Positions 9,810 to 18,721 of a stretch of 64,000 bases of DNA are shown here, in pieces (positions within the stretch are counted from its first letter, which is position 1; each line of letters begins with the position of its first letter). A model generated the notes under the pieces. The model saw only the letters and a list, made by a program, of their open reading frames with translations. It did not search any database and was not told where the DNA came from. This DNA comes from CAYPXJ01 sp964414595 (lineage in GTDB: Bacteria; Pseudomonadota; Alphaproteobacteria; Rickettsiales; CAIJLX01). The position numbers were made by a program, and so were the translations under genes. Location: positions 1 through 64,000 of the forward strand of contig CAYPXJ010000002.1 in the NCBI GenBank assembly GCA_964414595.1, written 5' to 3'.

Positions 9810-11222
9810 ATGTCCAAAAAAATTGCCTCTTTGCTTCTTACCATATGCTCACCCTTTAACGGCCAACGCATTGACACCATTCGTATGGATACGGAGGAAC
9901 AAGCCTTACATAAACTGGGGCGTGCTCTAGCACTTTTCAAAAAAAGGGCAGGCTGGCTTTCTATACCCGATCGTGTACGTATTCTTGAGAATGCTGCCTC
10001 TCTTCTAAAAAAGCATGAAACATATGCCGCCAAATTGATTGCAAAAGAAGGTGGCAAACCGCTTGTAGATGCCCAGATTGAGGTCGCTCGTGCCGTTGAG
10101 GGTATTAAGATAGCCGGCAAAGAATTGCTGCGTATTATGCGTGGCGAAGAAATTCCCATGGGGCTTACTTCGGCAACAAAAAATCGTAAAGCCTTTACTA
10201 CCTATGAACCTATCGGAGTGGTGGTAGCGATCAGCGCTTTCAACCATCCGCTCAATCTTATCATTCATCAAGTTATTCCTGCGATTGCAGCGGGATGCCC
10301 CGTGCTCATCAAGCCCGCCTCGGCAACACCCTTATCCTGTCTTTTTTTATGTGATTTACTTCAAAAAGCTGGGCTACCTAAAGGTTGGTGCGAGCCGGTA
10401 ATTTGTACCAACGAAATTGCGCAAAAGCTGGCGACCGATCCGCGAATTGGTTTTTTTAGCTTCATTGGCTCTGCAAAAGTAGGTTGGATGTTAAAAAGTA
10501 AGCTGGCGCCCGGAGTGCGTTGTTCGCTGGAGCATGGGGGCGCAGCGCCAGTCATTCTTGATATTTCGGCTGATATAAATGCGGCAATAACACCACTTTT
10601 GAAAGGTGGATTTTATCATGCTGGTCAGGTGTGTGTTTCCGTACAGCGTATTTATGTACCCGCAGTAAAACTTAAAGCGTTTGTTAAAAAATTATCAGAA
10701 GGTGCGAAGAAATTACGTGTAGGCGATCCTCAAAAAGCGACCACTGAAGTAGGCCCTTTGATTTCGTCGAAAGAAGTTGCGCGTGTTGATGCGTGGGTTA
10801 AAGAAGCGGTTGAGGCAGGAGCAAAACTCGCCTGCGGTGGCAAAAAACTGAGCAGCAGTTTATATGCACCTACTATTTTGGTGAACCCACCGGATAGTGC
10901 AAAGGTTTCAACTCAGGAAATTTTTGGGCCTGTTGTGTGCATTTATAGCTATAAAACTATTGCCGAAGCAATCACGCGTGCTAACGCGCTGGATGTCGCT
11001 TTTCAGGCTTCTGTTTTTGCCAAGGATGTTGATAAAGCGATGCAGATCGCCAATAAACTGGATACTTCTGCCGTAATGATTAATGACCATACAGCTTTCC
11101 GTGCAGATTGGATGCCGTTTGCGGGCCGTCGTATTTCCGGTTATGGTATCGGCGGCATCGGCTATACGATGCGCGATATGCTGCAACATAAAATGTTTGT
11201 GATTAAAAGTGAGGAATTATGA
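9810..11222 (+). CDS. NAD(P)-dependent aldehyde dehydrogenase family protein
   Basis: 470 residues from ATG 9810; the open frame reaches TTG 9774, and a start at the internal ATG 9885 would also leave a whole catalytic core. ALDH signatures: EPIGVVVAISAFNHPLNL (cofactor site), IKPASATPLS, SFIGSAKVGW, the general-base glutamate in SLEHGGAAPVIL and the catalytic cysteine in HAGQVCVSVQRIYVP, then EIFGPVVCIYSY. The LEHGG form is seen in lactaldehyde/glyceraldehyde-type ALDHs. Its TGA overlaps the ATG of the hydroxybutyrate dehydrogenase (ATGA), so the two are coupled and may act in the same short-chain oxidation. Substrate not assignable. Confidence 0.88.
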   Translation: MSKKIASLLLTICSPFNGQRIDTIRMDTEEQALHKLGRALALFKKRAGWLSIPDRVRILENAASLLKKHETYAAKLIAKEGGKPLVDAQIEVARAVEGIKIAGKELLRIMRGEEIPMGLTSATKNRKAFTTYEPIGVVVAISAFNHPLNLIIHQVIPAIAAGCPVLIKPASATPLSCLFLCDLLQKAGLPKGWCEPVICTNEIAQKLATDPRIGFFSFIGSAKVGWMLKSKLAPGVRCSLEHGGAAPVILDISADINAAITPLLKGGFYHAGQVCVSVQRIYVPAVKLKAFVKKLSEGAKKLRVGDPQKATTEVGPLISSKEVARVDAWVKEAVEAGAKLACGGKKLSSSLYAPTILVNPPDSAKVSTQEIFGPVVCIYSYKTIAEAITRANALDVAFQASVFAKDVDKAMQIANKLDTSAVMINDHTAFRADWMPFAGRRISGYGIGGIGYTMRDMLQHKMFVIKSEEL

Positions 11223-11998
11223 AAGGAAAAGTTGCTATTGTAACTGGCTCGACGAGTGGTATCGGCCAAGGTATTGCAAAAGCTTTAGCGAAGGCTGGTT
11301 GCCATATTGTTCTAAATGGCTTTGGTGACGCAGCTCAAATTGAAAAAGATCGCGCTGCTTTTGAAAAAGAATTTGGGGTTAAAGTTTTATATCACAATGC
11401 GGATATGACCAAGCCAGAGCAAATCGAAGATATGATGAAGGTTGCTGAAAAAAAATTAGGTGGTGTGGATATTCTTGTTAATAATGCCGGTATTCAACAC
11501 GTATCGCCTGTGGAGACTTTCCCAATAGATAAATGGAATGCAATTATTGCCATTAATCTTTCCGCTTCTTTTCATACAATTCGCCATGCCTTGCCTCTGA
11601 TGCGCAAAAATAAATGGGGTCGTATTATCAACATCGCTTCTGCGCACGCATTGGTAGCTTCACCTTTCAAATCTGCTTATGTTGCGGCCAAGCATGGTAT
11701 TGCAGGACTAACTAAAGTTGTCGCTCTTGAGGCAGCGCAAGATGGCATTACGATGAATGCTATTTGCCCAGGTTACGTATGGACACCGCTCGTTGAAAAT
11801 CAAGTTGCTGATACTGCGAAAGCGCGCGGCATTACGGAAGAAGAAGTTAAGAAGAATGTACTTCTTGCCGCACAGCCAACGAAACAATTTACTACGATTG
11901 AGCAAATTGCCGGGCTTGCACTATTTCTCTGTTCTGATAGCGCTGCCAATATTACAGGCGCTATCATACCAGCTGACGGCGGTTGGACCGCACAATAG
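11219..11998 (+). CDS. bdhA: 3-hydroxybutyrate dehydrogenase (SDR family)
   Basis: 259 residues, nearly the standard length of 260. Short-chain dehydrogenase with TGSTSGIGQGIAKALA (NAD site), NNAGIQHVSPVE (typical of D-3-hydroxybutyrate dehydrogenase), catalytic Ser in IINIASAHALVAS and YVAAKHG (Tyr and Lys of the YxxxK motif), and NAICPGYVWTPLVE. It interconverts 3-hydroxybutyrate and acetoacetate, usually in polyhydroxybutyrate or ketone-body use. Coupled to the upstream ALDH by an ATGA overlap. Confidence 0.92.
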   Translation: MKGKVAIVTGSTSGIGQGIAKALAKAGCHIVLNGFGDAAQIEKDRAAFEKEFGVKVLYHNADMTKPEQIEDMMKVAEKKLGGVDILVNNAGIQHVSPVETFPIDKWNAIIAINLSASFHTIRHALPLMRKNKWGRIINIASAHALVASPFKSAYVAAKHGIAGLTKVVALEAAQDGITMNAICPGYVWTPLVENQVADTAKARGITEEEVKKNVLLAAQPTKQFTTIEQIAGLALFLCSDSAANITGAIIPADGGWTAQ

Positions 11999-12005
11999 GG
12001 TCTTA

Positions 12006-12371
12006 TTATGCCGCTTTACGGTGTGCCGCGTTGTTCAAGGCGATGATCCGTGGCTCCGATTTTATTTTAGGAATCATAATTTCCAGCGTGTTTTCTTTTA
12101 GACGCGCTTCAATTTTTGATTCGTCAATATTCATTGGCAAAATTAGTGTTTGTAAGAAATTGCTCACAGCCTGGGTTGTAAAACGAGCCGCATCTTTTAC
12201 TTCTCTTTCTGCCTTATGTGCAGCGCGCTTTGCCTGAATTGTAAGAACGCCATTGAGAGCACTAATTTCCAAATCCTTAGGATCCATATCCGAAATTTCG
12301 AGCTGAATATGAAAATCTTTATCTGTTTCTGTTACGTTGNNNNNNNNNNAAACGTTATGTAAATTTCTCAT
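12006..12371 (-). CDS. Small heat-shock protein Hsp20 (alpha-crystallin type), broken by an assembly gap
   Basis: The reverse frame gives MRNLHNV, ten N bases, then an alpha-crystallin domain starting NVTETDKDFHIQLEISDMDPKDLEIS and continuing through NGVLTIQAKR, a long charged segment, RFTTQAVSNFLQTLILPMNIDESKIEARLKENTLEIMIPK. This is an ATP-independent chaperone that holds unfolded proteins. Hsp20 proteins normally have about 30-50 residues before the domain, but only seven are present, so the gap probably hides part of the N-terminus. Continuity of frame across ten N may be chance. Confidence 0.85.
   Translation of the reverse strand: MRNLHNVXXXXNVTETDKDFHIQLEISDMDPKDLEISALNGVLTIQAKRAAHKAEREVKDAARFTTQAVSNFLQTLILPMNIDESKIEARLKENTLEIMIPKIKSEPRIIALNNAAHRKAA
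12340..12349. other. Assembly gap (10 N) within hsp20
   Basis: Ten N bases near the 5' end of the Hsp20 gene. The flanks share only a short AACGT, too little to show that the contig ends overlap. Confidence 0.95.
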
Positions 12372-12571
12372 GGTAATCTCCTTGTGCTGTATGATTAGCC
12401 GCTTAAAACGACGCTTCTTCTAATCATATATTGTCATAAATTTTCCATGTGCCCTTTTTCTTTACTGCGAATTTATTCAAAGCGGTAAAAACTTAATAGA
12501 GATTTAAGCGGCTTCCCGACAAAGTTGCGGTACTGAGTAATTCCACTCAGTACCATAAATAGGAGTTAATT

Positions 12572-12709
12572 ATGCCAAACGAAAATCGCAACGAACAAAA
12601 CAAAAACCAATCACGCAGCGGCAGCCAAAATCAAGGTGGCCATAACGCACAAAACCAAAACCAGAATCAATCTGGCCAAAGCCGCAGCAATAACAACGAA
12701 AGCCGTTAA
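12572..12709 (+). CDS. 45-residue Asn/Gln-rich microprotein
   Basis: An ATG at 12572 preceded by AGGAG (12561-12565) opens a 45-codon frame, shown as MPNENRNEQNKNQ at its start and ending NNNESR. Twenty-two of 45 residues are Asn or Gln, the rest mainly Ser, Arg and Gly; no hydrophobic core is visible, so it should be disordered. A strong terminator follows 10 bases after the stop, which supports a real, separately transcribed gene. Sited between Hsp20 and GNAT genes. No known family recognised; it is not the KGG stress-protein type. Confidence 0.6.
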   Translation: MPNENRNEQNKNQSRSGSQNQGGHNAQNQNQNQSGQSRSNNNESR

Positions 12710-12719
12710 TTGCTGTTAC

Positions 12720-12753
12720 AAAGAAAGGAGCCCTAGGGCTCCTTTCTTTTTTT
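12720..12753 (+). terminator. Strong intrinsic terminator
   Basis: A perfect inverted repeat with arms of about 14-15 bases (AAAGAAAGGAGCCC / GGGCTCCTTTCTTT) around TA is followed by a T run to 12753. It ends the microprotein transcript. The A-rich left side could make it work on the other strand as well. Confidence 0.88.
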
Positions 12754-12758
12754 ATTTT

Positions 12759-13037
12759 ATGTCCGAAATTTTCGATAATATATCCAAGAGCAGATTTGAA
12801 CTTCACGCTGAAGGCGGAATAGTTTTTGCCGATTATAGGCACTCGGATAATGTCATACGAATACTGTATGTGGAAACCCCCCTATCTTTGCGCGGAAAAG
12901 GGTTTGCTGGTCATTTAATGCATAGCATCATGCGTATCGCAAAAAATCAGCAGAAAAAGGTACTTCCGCTCTGTAGCTATGCTGCGGCCTGGGTAAAGCG
13001 CCATCCGGAATTCGATGAACTAACTGCAACACAATAA
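12759..13037 (+). CDS. Small GNAT-fold N-acetyltransferase (YidJ-like)
   Basis: 92 residues. The pattern SRFELHAEGGIVFADYRHSDNVIRILYVETPLSLRGKGFAGHLMHSIMRIAKNQ contains the acetyl-CoA loop RGKGFAGHL, and KVLPLCSYAAAWVKRHPEF matches the compact PF14542-type acetyltransferases (CSYA and W..RHPE). Substrates are unknown. The ATG lies 5 bases after the T tract of the terminator and has no ribosome-binding site at normal spacing, so translation may use a leaderless mRNA or read-through. Confidence 0.82.
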   Translation: MSEIFDNISKSRFELHAEGGIVFADYRHSDNVIRILYVETPLSLRGKGFAGHLMHSIMRIAKNQQKKVLPLCSYAAAWVKRHPEFDELTATQ

Positions 13038-13088
13038 TTTAATCACGCTACTTGCCACTCTCTGCCAATGCGATATAGATGGGCAGGC

Positions 13089-13889
13089 ATGCACTTTAAC
13101 TTTTTAGGACGCCTGCGGCAGAAGCTTATCACTGAGGAGCCTGAACCTCAGCACGCGCGCGTTTTTACTTTACCCCAGGGTGTACGCGTTTATGCAGTGG
13201 GAGATATCCATGGGCGTGCTAATTTACTCGCCAAAATGCTTGCCAAAATCCGGGAGGATGCACGCGCGCATGGCGATAAAAAAATTATTGAAGTTTTTTT
13301 AGGCGACTATGTTGATCGTGGTCTGTCGAGCCGGAAAGTTATCGATCTGCTGCTGGAGCCTCCACATTATGGAGCTGAGCGTATCTGTCTTTTGGGCAAT
13401 CACGAAGAAATTCTGCTAAAGTTCTTAGAGAACCCGGCGATATTGCGTGACTGGTCGAATTTCGGTGGTTTTGCAACACTCACTTCTTATGATGTACCTA
13501 TCCCCGCTTCGATGTCGCCGGAAAAGCTGTCGATTTTGCGGGATGCGTTTGCACGTAACTTGCCGGTTTCACATCTTGAATTTTTTAAAAAACTTGGCAC
13601 GCATTATACTGTCGGTGATTACCTCTTTGTTCATGCCGGTATCGTTCCCCAGCTGGCGCTGCAAGACCAGACAACCAAAGACATGCTGTGGATACGTGGG
13701 GCTTTTTTAAATTATGAAGGTTCTTTTGATCACTATGTGGTCCATGGGCATTCACCCGTGGCGGGCCCGGATATACGGGCGAACCGTGCAAACCTTGATA
13801 TCAGCGCCGCGCCGCAAAATAGCTTGTGCTGCCTAGCGATAGAAGGAACTGAGCGTACGCCCATCATCGTATTCCATGACGATGATTGA
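13089..13889 (+). CDS. PPP-family serine/threonine protein phosphatase / metallophosphoesterase
   Basis: 266 residues from ATG 13089, preferred because GGGCAGG precedes it; ATG 13068 in the same frame is an alternative. All dimetal motifs are present: VYAVGDIHGRANLL, EVFLGDYVDRG, ICLLGNHEE, LFVHAGI and VVHGHSP. This is the bacterial PrpA/ApaH-like group, which dephosphorylates proteins or cleaves dinucleoside tetraphosphates. It lies upstream of the polysaccharide locus, and a role in reversing tyrosine or serine phosphorylation there is only a guess. Confidence 0.88.
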   Translation: MHFNFLGRLRQKLITEEPEPQHARVFTLPQGVRVYAVGDIHGRANLLAKMLAKIREDARAHGDKKIIEVFLGDYVDRGLSSRKVIDLLLEPPHYGAERICLLGNHEEILLKFLENPAILRDWSNFGGFATLTSYDVPIPASMSPEKLSILRDAFARNLPVSHLEFFKKLGTHYTVGDYLFVHAGIVPQLALQDQTTKDMLWIRGAFLNYEGSFDHYVVHGHSPVAGPDIRANRANLDISAAPQNSLCCLAIEGTERTPIIVFHDDD

Positions 13890-13920
13890 CGTTTGACTAA
13901 TGAAATGAGAAAATCCCGGA

Positions 13921-14568
13921 ATGATAATACGCTCATTTATCTTATTATTGTTCGCCTTTGCAGCATGCGATGCCTTTGCGTTTTCTAAATTGCCAAAGGC
14001 TGATATTGAAATAATCCAAGCTGATCCGTTTACGTTACTCTCTAAATTTGAAGAGGGCGGCCCACCCATGGCAAACTATATTGCCGCTGCTGTCATCACC
14101 GATCTTTCGGTCGTGGATCCTATCTTATCAATTGCCGAAAAGGCATCCCCGGACCAGGCAGCTGCCATTGGTGCGGGCCTGGCGCGTGCAGCGAGAGCTT
14201 TAGGGGCAAAAAACCCTAAGGCTGCGGTTATGATTGCAGAAAAAGTTAGTCAGTCCAAAAATCGGCGCTTACGCATTACATTTGGTGCGATTGGCCCTGA
14301 TTTCAGAGCCAACTATGCACCAAAAATGCCAAACAAACTTCCCTTTCCTTCTCTAGTATATAAATACATCGGAGAAAATCAGCCGGAGGGTAAAAGCCGT
14401 TTAGGCTATGAAGAATCAAAGAAAAATTACTTCCAAGAAGTGCTCATAGGAAAAAAAGAACTACAGCCTGAAGAAATGGAAATACTCGCGCAAGAAGGGC
14501 CTCTAACGGCCATTCTAATTTCTGATGCGCGCGAGAACGGTGCTGGTTCGACCAGCCCAACGCGGTGA
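13921..14568 (+). CDS. Exported protein of unknown function
   Basis: 215 residues. The first 20 (MIIRSFILLLFAFAACDAFA) are a signal peptide, with cleavage likely after CDAFA; an alternative lipobox reading around AAC is weak. The mature part has an Ala-rich helical stretch (about 55-110, SPDQAAAIGAGLARAARALG), then a segment with no recognised domain and a Ser/Thr tail. It sits directly before the wzc-like gene (46 bases), so it may belong to the polysaccharide locus. Confidence 0.7.
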   Translation: MIIRSFILLLFAFAACDAFAFSKLPKADIEIIQADPFTLLSKFEEGGPPMANYIAAAVITDLSVVDPILSIAEKASPDQAAAIGAGLARAARALGAKNPKAAVMIAEKVSQSKNRRLRITFGAIGPDFRANYAPKMPNKLPFPSLVYKYIGENQPEGKSRLGYEESKKNYFQEVLIGKKELQPEEMEILAQEGPLTAILISDARENGAGSTSPTR

Positions 14569-14614
14569 GTTCTCCATCTTACTGATTGTAAACTTCATCA
14601 ATTCTGGGTAATGG

Positions 14615-16963
14615 ATGAAAGGGGAGAAGGCGTATAAAAATCTCATGCACTTAGGCAGTGGCTCAAATAAGGATGAAAAATCGGCTGGCGTTGCGCTTGA
14701 GGAATTGCCATCTATTCGAGAGATTATTGCTGTATTACAGCGTCATAGAAAGTTAATATTTCTGTGCATTGTGATTGGTGTCATGTTAGGTCTAACCTAT
14801 ATCATTTTTACCGCACCACGTTACACGACAACAACCTCACTTCTCATTGATCCGCGTCAAAATAATGCCTTACCCGAGCAACTCGTTGAAGGCGCCTCGT
14901 TTCAGGAAAACTTGATTATCGATAGCCAAATCGAAGTTATTCGTTCACGCAAATTAATGGAAAAAGTGGCGAAAAAGGCTGGGCTATTTAATGTAGAAGA
15001 GGTTAACCATAAAAACCCGCTTTCCTGGCTAAGAGAAACCATGTTTGGTGCGCCACCCCAAACGGATGAAGCTTCGCTTTCTGACCTCACGCAGCAGGCG
15101 ACACTTACAGGCTTTATCAGTAACCTTGATGTCGGCCGTGTAAAAAATACCTATGTTATTGCCATCAGCTATACTTCGGGTAACCCGCAGCAAGCCGCTA
15201 AAATTGCTAATCTTATAGCCGATACTTATCTCGATGATGAATTGGAGGCGCAATATGAAGCTTCGCAGCGCGCGAATGCATGGCTAAAAGTTCGATTGGA
15301 AGTTTTACGCAAGGAGCTTACGAATGCAGAACGGGCGGTGGAAGAATTCAAAGAAAAGCACAATATCGTACAAACTGATAACCGTGATGTCATCTCGGAC
15401 CAGCAGCTTTCCGAACTAAACAGCAGTTTAATTGAAGCGCGCGCAGAGAGCGCGCAGGCTAAGGCACGTTATGATAATATTCAGGCTATCATTAAAAGCG
15501 GCGATCCCAACACGGCAACCAGTGATGTTCTGAATAACCGCGTGATTGGCGATTTACGCAGTAAATACCTTGAGCTTTCTCGCCATGCGACAGAAATTCT
15601 ACGCCGCCAGGGTAAGGAGCATCTAGCGTACATCAATTTGCAACGCCAGATGCAAGATCTTCAAAACTTGATTATGGGCGAGTATCGCCGTATCGCAGAA
15701 AGCTACAAGAGTGAGTATGAAATTGCGCAATTTAAGGAAGCCACGCTACAAAAAGAACTTGGCTCAGTACGCAACACATCGGCCCTCAGTCAAATGAGCC
15801 AGATTGAGCTGCGCGAATTGCAGCGGCGGGCAGAATCTACCCGTAACCTTTACACAAAAATGCTCGATAAATCGAATGAAGAGGCAGAGCGTCAGTCCCT
15901 GCCTTCCGTGCATGCGCGCATCATCAGCTACGCCGTACCGCCTTTGAAAGCAAGTTGGCCAAATAAGCGCTTTGTTTTAATAATTTCGTTCTTCTTGGGC
16001 CTTGCGGCGGGGATCGGTCTTGCGTTCTTGCGCGAACAATTTGAGCGCTTTATTTGGAAAGCAGAAGATCTGGAAGCAGCCACACATCGTACATGTCTTG
16101 GGATGTTGCCTAAAATTTCATTCGAGGATGAAAAAATTGGCAATTTCTCGAAATTATGGTCCACGCAAAATATCCCGGCGGAGGAGCTTGCAAATCAAAC
16201 TTTTAATTTTACGGGTTTTGCCGAAGTCACGAAGCTGCTGGATAAACAAACCAGCGTTACGACGGAAATTATGCGTAACGTGCAGCTAGCGGTACAATTC
16301 AATAAAAACTCTCTTCAGGGTGATAGTCCGGCAAAAGTCATTTCATTCGTTTCTGCGCGTCCGGGCGAAGGAAAGTCGATCACTTCCTGCTTCCTGGCAA
16401 AGCACTTAGCCAAAGCTGGCGCTCGCGTGGCGCTTGTAGATTGCGATTTCCGCCGCCCCAGTTTAACGCACTGGTTTTTTCCCTCTGCGGCCACAGGATT
16501 TTATGAGCTGGCGTCACGTATTGAAAATGTGGATGAGCGCGACTTATTGATGGAGATCCCTTCCATCTGCCACAAGACAGGGCAAGACAATTTATATTTT
16601 ATTCCGGCCAAGGGCGCTAACACCTCTATTGCCAATTTAAATTTGGTATCCTCGGGCCAGATGAATGCTCTGATCTGCTACCTGCAACATATCTTCGATG
16701 TTATATTGATCGACCTGCCTCCTATCATGAATATTGTCGACGCGCGGATGATTGCTCATTCCATTGATAGCTTCATTTTATTGGCACATTGGGGTAAGAC
16801 CGACCGCGAAGTAGTTAGTAAAGCCTTAAACCGCGCGCCGGAAGTCTATAATAAAACGGTGGGCGCGATGCTAACACTTGTGGATACGGAAAAAGCCAGC
16901 CGTTACGGCTATTACAATTATAATTACAACTACTACTACTATTACCATCACCAACCTTCATGA
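14615..16963 (+). CDS. wzc: Wzc-type polysaccharide co-polymerase and tyrosine autokinase
   Basis: 782 residues. An N-terminal Wzz domain begins near residue 30 with a first membrane helix (LIFLCIVIGVMLGLTYIIF), then long coiled-coil periplasmic segments, a GNVR-like region (ELRELQRRAESTRNLYTKML), a second helix near 450 (FVLIISFFLGLAAGIGLAFL), and a cytoplasmic BY-kinase. Walker A is SARPGEGKSITSCFLAKHLA, Walker A' VALVDCDFRRPSL, Walker B VILIDLPP. The C-terminus is a Tyr cluster, 10 Tyr in 14 residues, the usual autophosphorylation site. It controls chain length and export with Wza. ATG 14645 is an alternative start with AGGGGAGAAGG upstream. Its stop overlaps the next start (ATGA). Confidence 0.93.
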   Translation: MKGEKAYKNLMHLGSGSNKDEKSAGVALEELPSIREIIAVLQRHRKLIFLCIVIGVMLGLTYIIFTAPRYTTTTSLLIDPRQNNALPEQLVEGASFQENLIIDSQIEVIRSRKLMEKVAKKAGLFNVEEVNHKNPLSWLRETMFGAPPQTDEASLSDLTQQATLTGFISNLDVGRVKNTYVIAISYTSGNPQQAAKIANLIADTYLDDELEAQYEASQRANAWLKVRLEVLRKELTNAERAVEEFKEKHNIVQTDNRDVISDQQLSELNSSLIEARAESAQAKARYDNIQAIIKSGDPNTATSDVLNNRVIGDLRSKYLELSRHATEILRRQGKEHLAYINLQRQMQDLQNLIMGEYRRIAESYKSEYEIAQFKEATLQKELGSVRNTSALSQMSQIELRELQRRAESTRNLYTKMLDKSNEEAERQSLPSVHARIISYAVPPLKASWPNKRFVLIISFFLGLAAGIGLAFLREQFERFIWKAEDLEAATHRTCLGMLPKISFEDEKIGNFSKLWSTQNIPAEELANQTFNFTGFAEVTKLLDKQTSVTTEIMRNVQLAVQFNKNSLQGDSPAKVISFVSARPGEGKSITSCFLAKHLAKAGARVALVDCDFRRPSLTHWFFPSAATGFYELASRIENVDERDLLMEIPSICHKTGQDNLYFIPAKGANTSIANLNLVSSGQMNALICYLQHIFDVILIDLPPIMNIVDARMIAHSIDSFILLAHWGKTDREVVSKALNRAPEVYNKTVGAMLTLVDTEKASRYGYYNYNYNYYYYYHHQPS

Positions 16964-17623
16964 TACTTGGCCGCTTTGTTTTTATAACTGCACTTTGTGT
17001 TGGATGCATATTATGGGCAGCATGGGCGGTCTATCCACAAATCCTAAGGTTACGGCACTACGCGTTGTTAGCAGAGTTGAGGCAATATGATGCGGCCTCT
17101 GACCCTGCAATGTTGGAAGAAGCTATTCAAGATTACAAACGCGCGATTGATTTCGTCGATTGCAACATGGTGTTGCACAAAGATCTTTCATTACTGACCG
17201 CTCGTGCAGCTGATATTGCGATACGGCAATCATCCGAAGCTTCTGACCTGCCTTTACAAAAAGCGGTTACAGCATTGAAATCGCAGTTATCTTGTTCACC
17301 AGCTGATGGCAAAACATGGCTGGATTATGCTTGGCTAAATAATTACCGCGAAGGTTTTACGGAGCGTTCTTTACGGGCTTATAAGATGTCAGGCTATGTG
17401 TCACCCGGGGAGTCTTGGTTGGCAGAAAAAAGGCTTCAGTTTGCGCTTCAATTTCTGCCGTTGCTGGATGAAGAAGCGTTGGCTCTTGCCCGCCGCGATT
17501 TTGCCACGCTAGAGCGTGCGCATCCAAACNNNNNNNNNNCATCCAAACCGTATGCTAGCAGTTCTGAAAGTTGCTCAGGTAAATACTACAGACGAGCTTT
17601 ACGCGTTATTTTCTGCGCAATAA
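16960..17623 (+). CDS. Membrane-anchored TPR-like protein of the polysaccharide locus (gap-disrupted)
   Basis: Starts in the ATGA overlap with wzc. An N-terminal helix (RFVFITALCVGCILWAAWAVYP) anchors a periplasmic alpha-helical domain with TPR-like spacing (LEEAIQDYKRAIDFVDCNM, LQKAVTALKSQLSCSPADGKTWLDYAWLNN). An N run at 17530-17539 is flanked on both sides by the same 9 bases, CATCCAAAC. If that duplicate and the N run are removed, the frame continues as AHPNRMLAVLKVAQVN and ends at TAA 17621-17623, giving about 214 residues. The literal frame across the gap is therefore wrong. The end overlaps the convergent acyltransferase by 18 bases. Function not known; similar small proteins accompany Wzc in other loci. 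Confidence 0.7.
17521..17548. other. Artefactual gap: N run between duplicated contig ends
   Basis: CATCCAAAC at 17521-17529 and again at 17540-17548 flank ten N. Merging the two copies restores the reading frame of the gene to a natural stop, so the gap is best read as unmerged overlapping contig ends. Confidence 0.85.
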
Positions 17624-18610
17624 AAGGCGCTTCCTTGCACATGCTAACATCGGTTTTTCTACGTACAGATGGTAAATCACCCCTACTGTTACTGTAATCA
17701 TAATCACTATACATGCCGCTACAAACCACGGTACTTTAGGGATAAAATCTTGGCGACTCAGCAGCGAAATCACCAGGCTTTGTGTGAGATAAAGCGCGTA
17801 AGAAGCTTCACCGAGAAAAACCAACTGGCGAAATTTCTTAAACTTAATCTCATGCTCTAGATAAACCAATCCCAATATAATCGCTGCAAACCCAAAACCC
17901 GCAAATATACGCATATCAGCATAAATATTTTCGACTAGCCACATTGTGGTTAGTAGTGTCCATACCAATCCACCTGTCACCAAAACATAACGCCAGCGAA
18001 AAAGTCGACGTGAGTAATAAAGCGAACATGCAGCAACTCCCATCAAAAACTCAATATTAATAGGCCCGGCAAGAATTCTTAGCATCCGCGTGCCATCCCA
18101 AAACATCATTACGCTAATAGGCAATAACCATAAAAAAATTGTCCACCGGCGCTTCAGCCCAAAGCAACACAGACCAAATAACATATAAAACACCATTTCA
18201 TGCTGTAACGTCCATGCGGCTTGCAGCGCAGTTGGTGCATTGCTAGGTACCAAGAAAAGCGAGCCAAGCACACTTATTTCTCTTCGTGCACCCATAGAAA
18301 TATCTGGCATGATAAGCAGCGCACCTAGTGTAGCTATGGCAATCGGCATATAAGGAACAAACACACGAATCATTCTTGAAAAGAAATAATGTCGCGCATT
18401 ACTATTATTTGGCGATTGCTGGTACGTAATATGCGCAATGATAAAACCTGAGAGCACAAAGAAATAATCTACTCCCAGATAGCCCATATTTAACACTTTA
18501 GCCCAGTTTTCTGGCATGTCTGAAACAAAACTGGGAGGCGCGATAGTAATGTGATGTATTACAACAGCGAGGATGGCAAAGGCTCTACCAATCTGTAAGC
18601 TATAAAGCAT
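17606..18610 (-). CDS. Acyltransferase 3 family membrane protein (OafA-like, without SGNH domain)
   Basis: 334 residues, about ten membrane helices. The start LQIGRAFAILAVVIHHITIA contains the R and H pair of acyltransferase-3 proteins, followed by LGVDYFFVLSGFIIAHITY and further helices. Such enzymes transfer acetyl or other acyl groups to extracellular polysaccharides or lipid-linked units. It is on the strand opposite to the main locus and ends inside the preceding + gene. Confidence 0.88.
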   Translation of the reverse strand: MLYSLQIGRAFAILAVVIHHITIAPPSFVSDMPENWAKVLNMGYLGVDYFFVLSGFIIAHITYQQSPNNSNARHYFFSRMIRVFVPYMPIAIATLGALLIMPDISMGARREISVLGSLFLVPSNAPTALQAAWTLQHEMVFYMLFGLCCFGLKRRWTIFLWLLPISVMMFWDGTRMLRILAGPINIEFLMGVAACSLYYSRRLFRWRYVLVTGGLVWTLLTTMWLVENIYADMRIFAGFGFAAIILGLVYLEHEIKFKKFRQLVFLGEASYALYLTQSLVISLLSRQDFIPKVPWFVAACIVIMITVTVGVIYHLYVEKPMLACARKRLLLRRK

Positions 18611-18721
18611 GATTGCGCATCTGCTGAAACAAAATTTCTAGGGGTTTTAAGATGAAAAAATGCAGTGCTTCGGCGCGTTTAGCTGCTATATAAATAATAT
18701 TATGCTTGAGAATAAGCACAA

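Noticed and set aside
12340..12349. Merging the Hsp20 gap flanks on their shared AACGT
   Set aside because: Only five bases overlap, and the result would leave almost no N-terminal arm; missing sequence is more likely.
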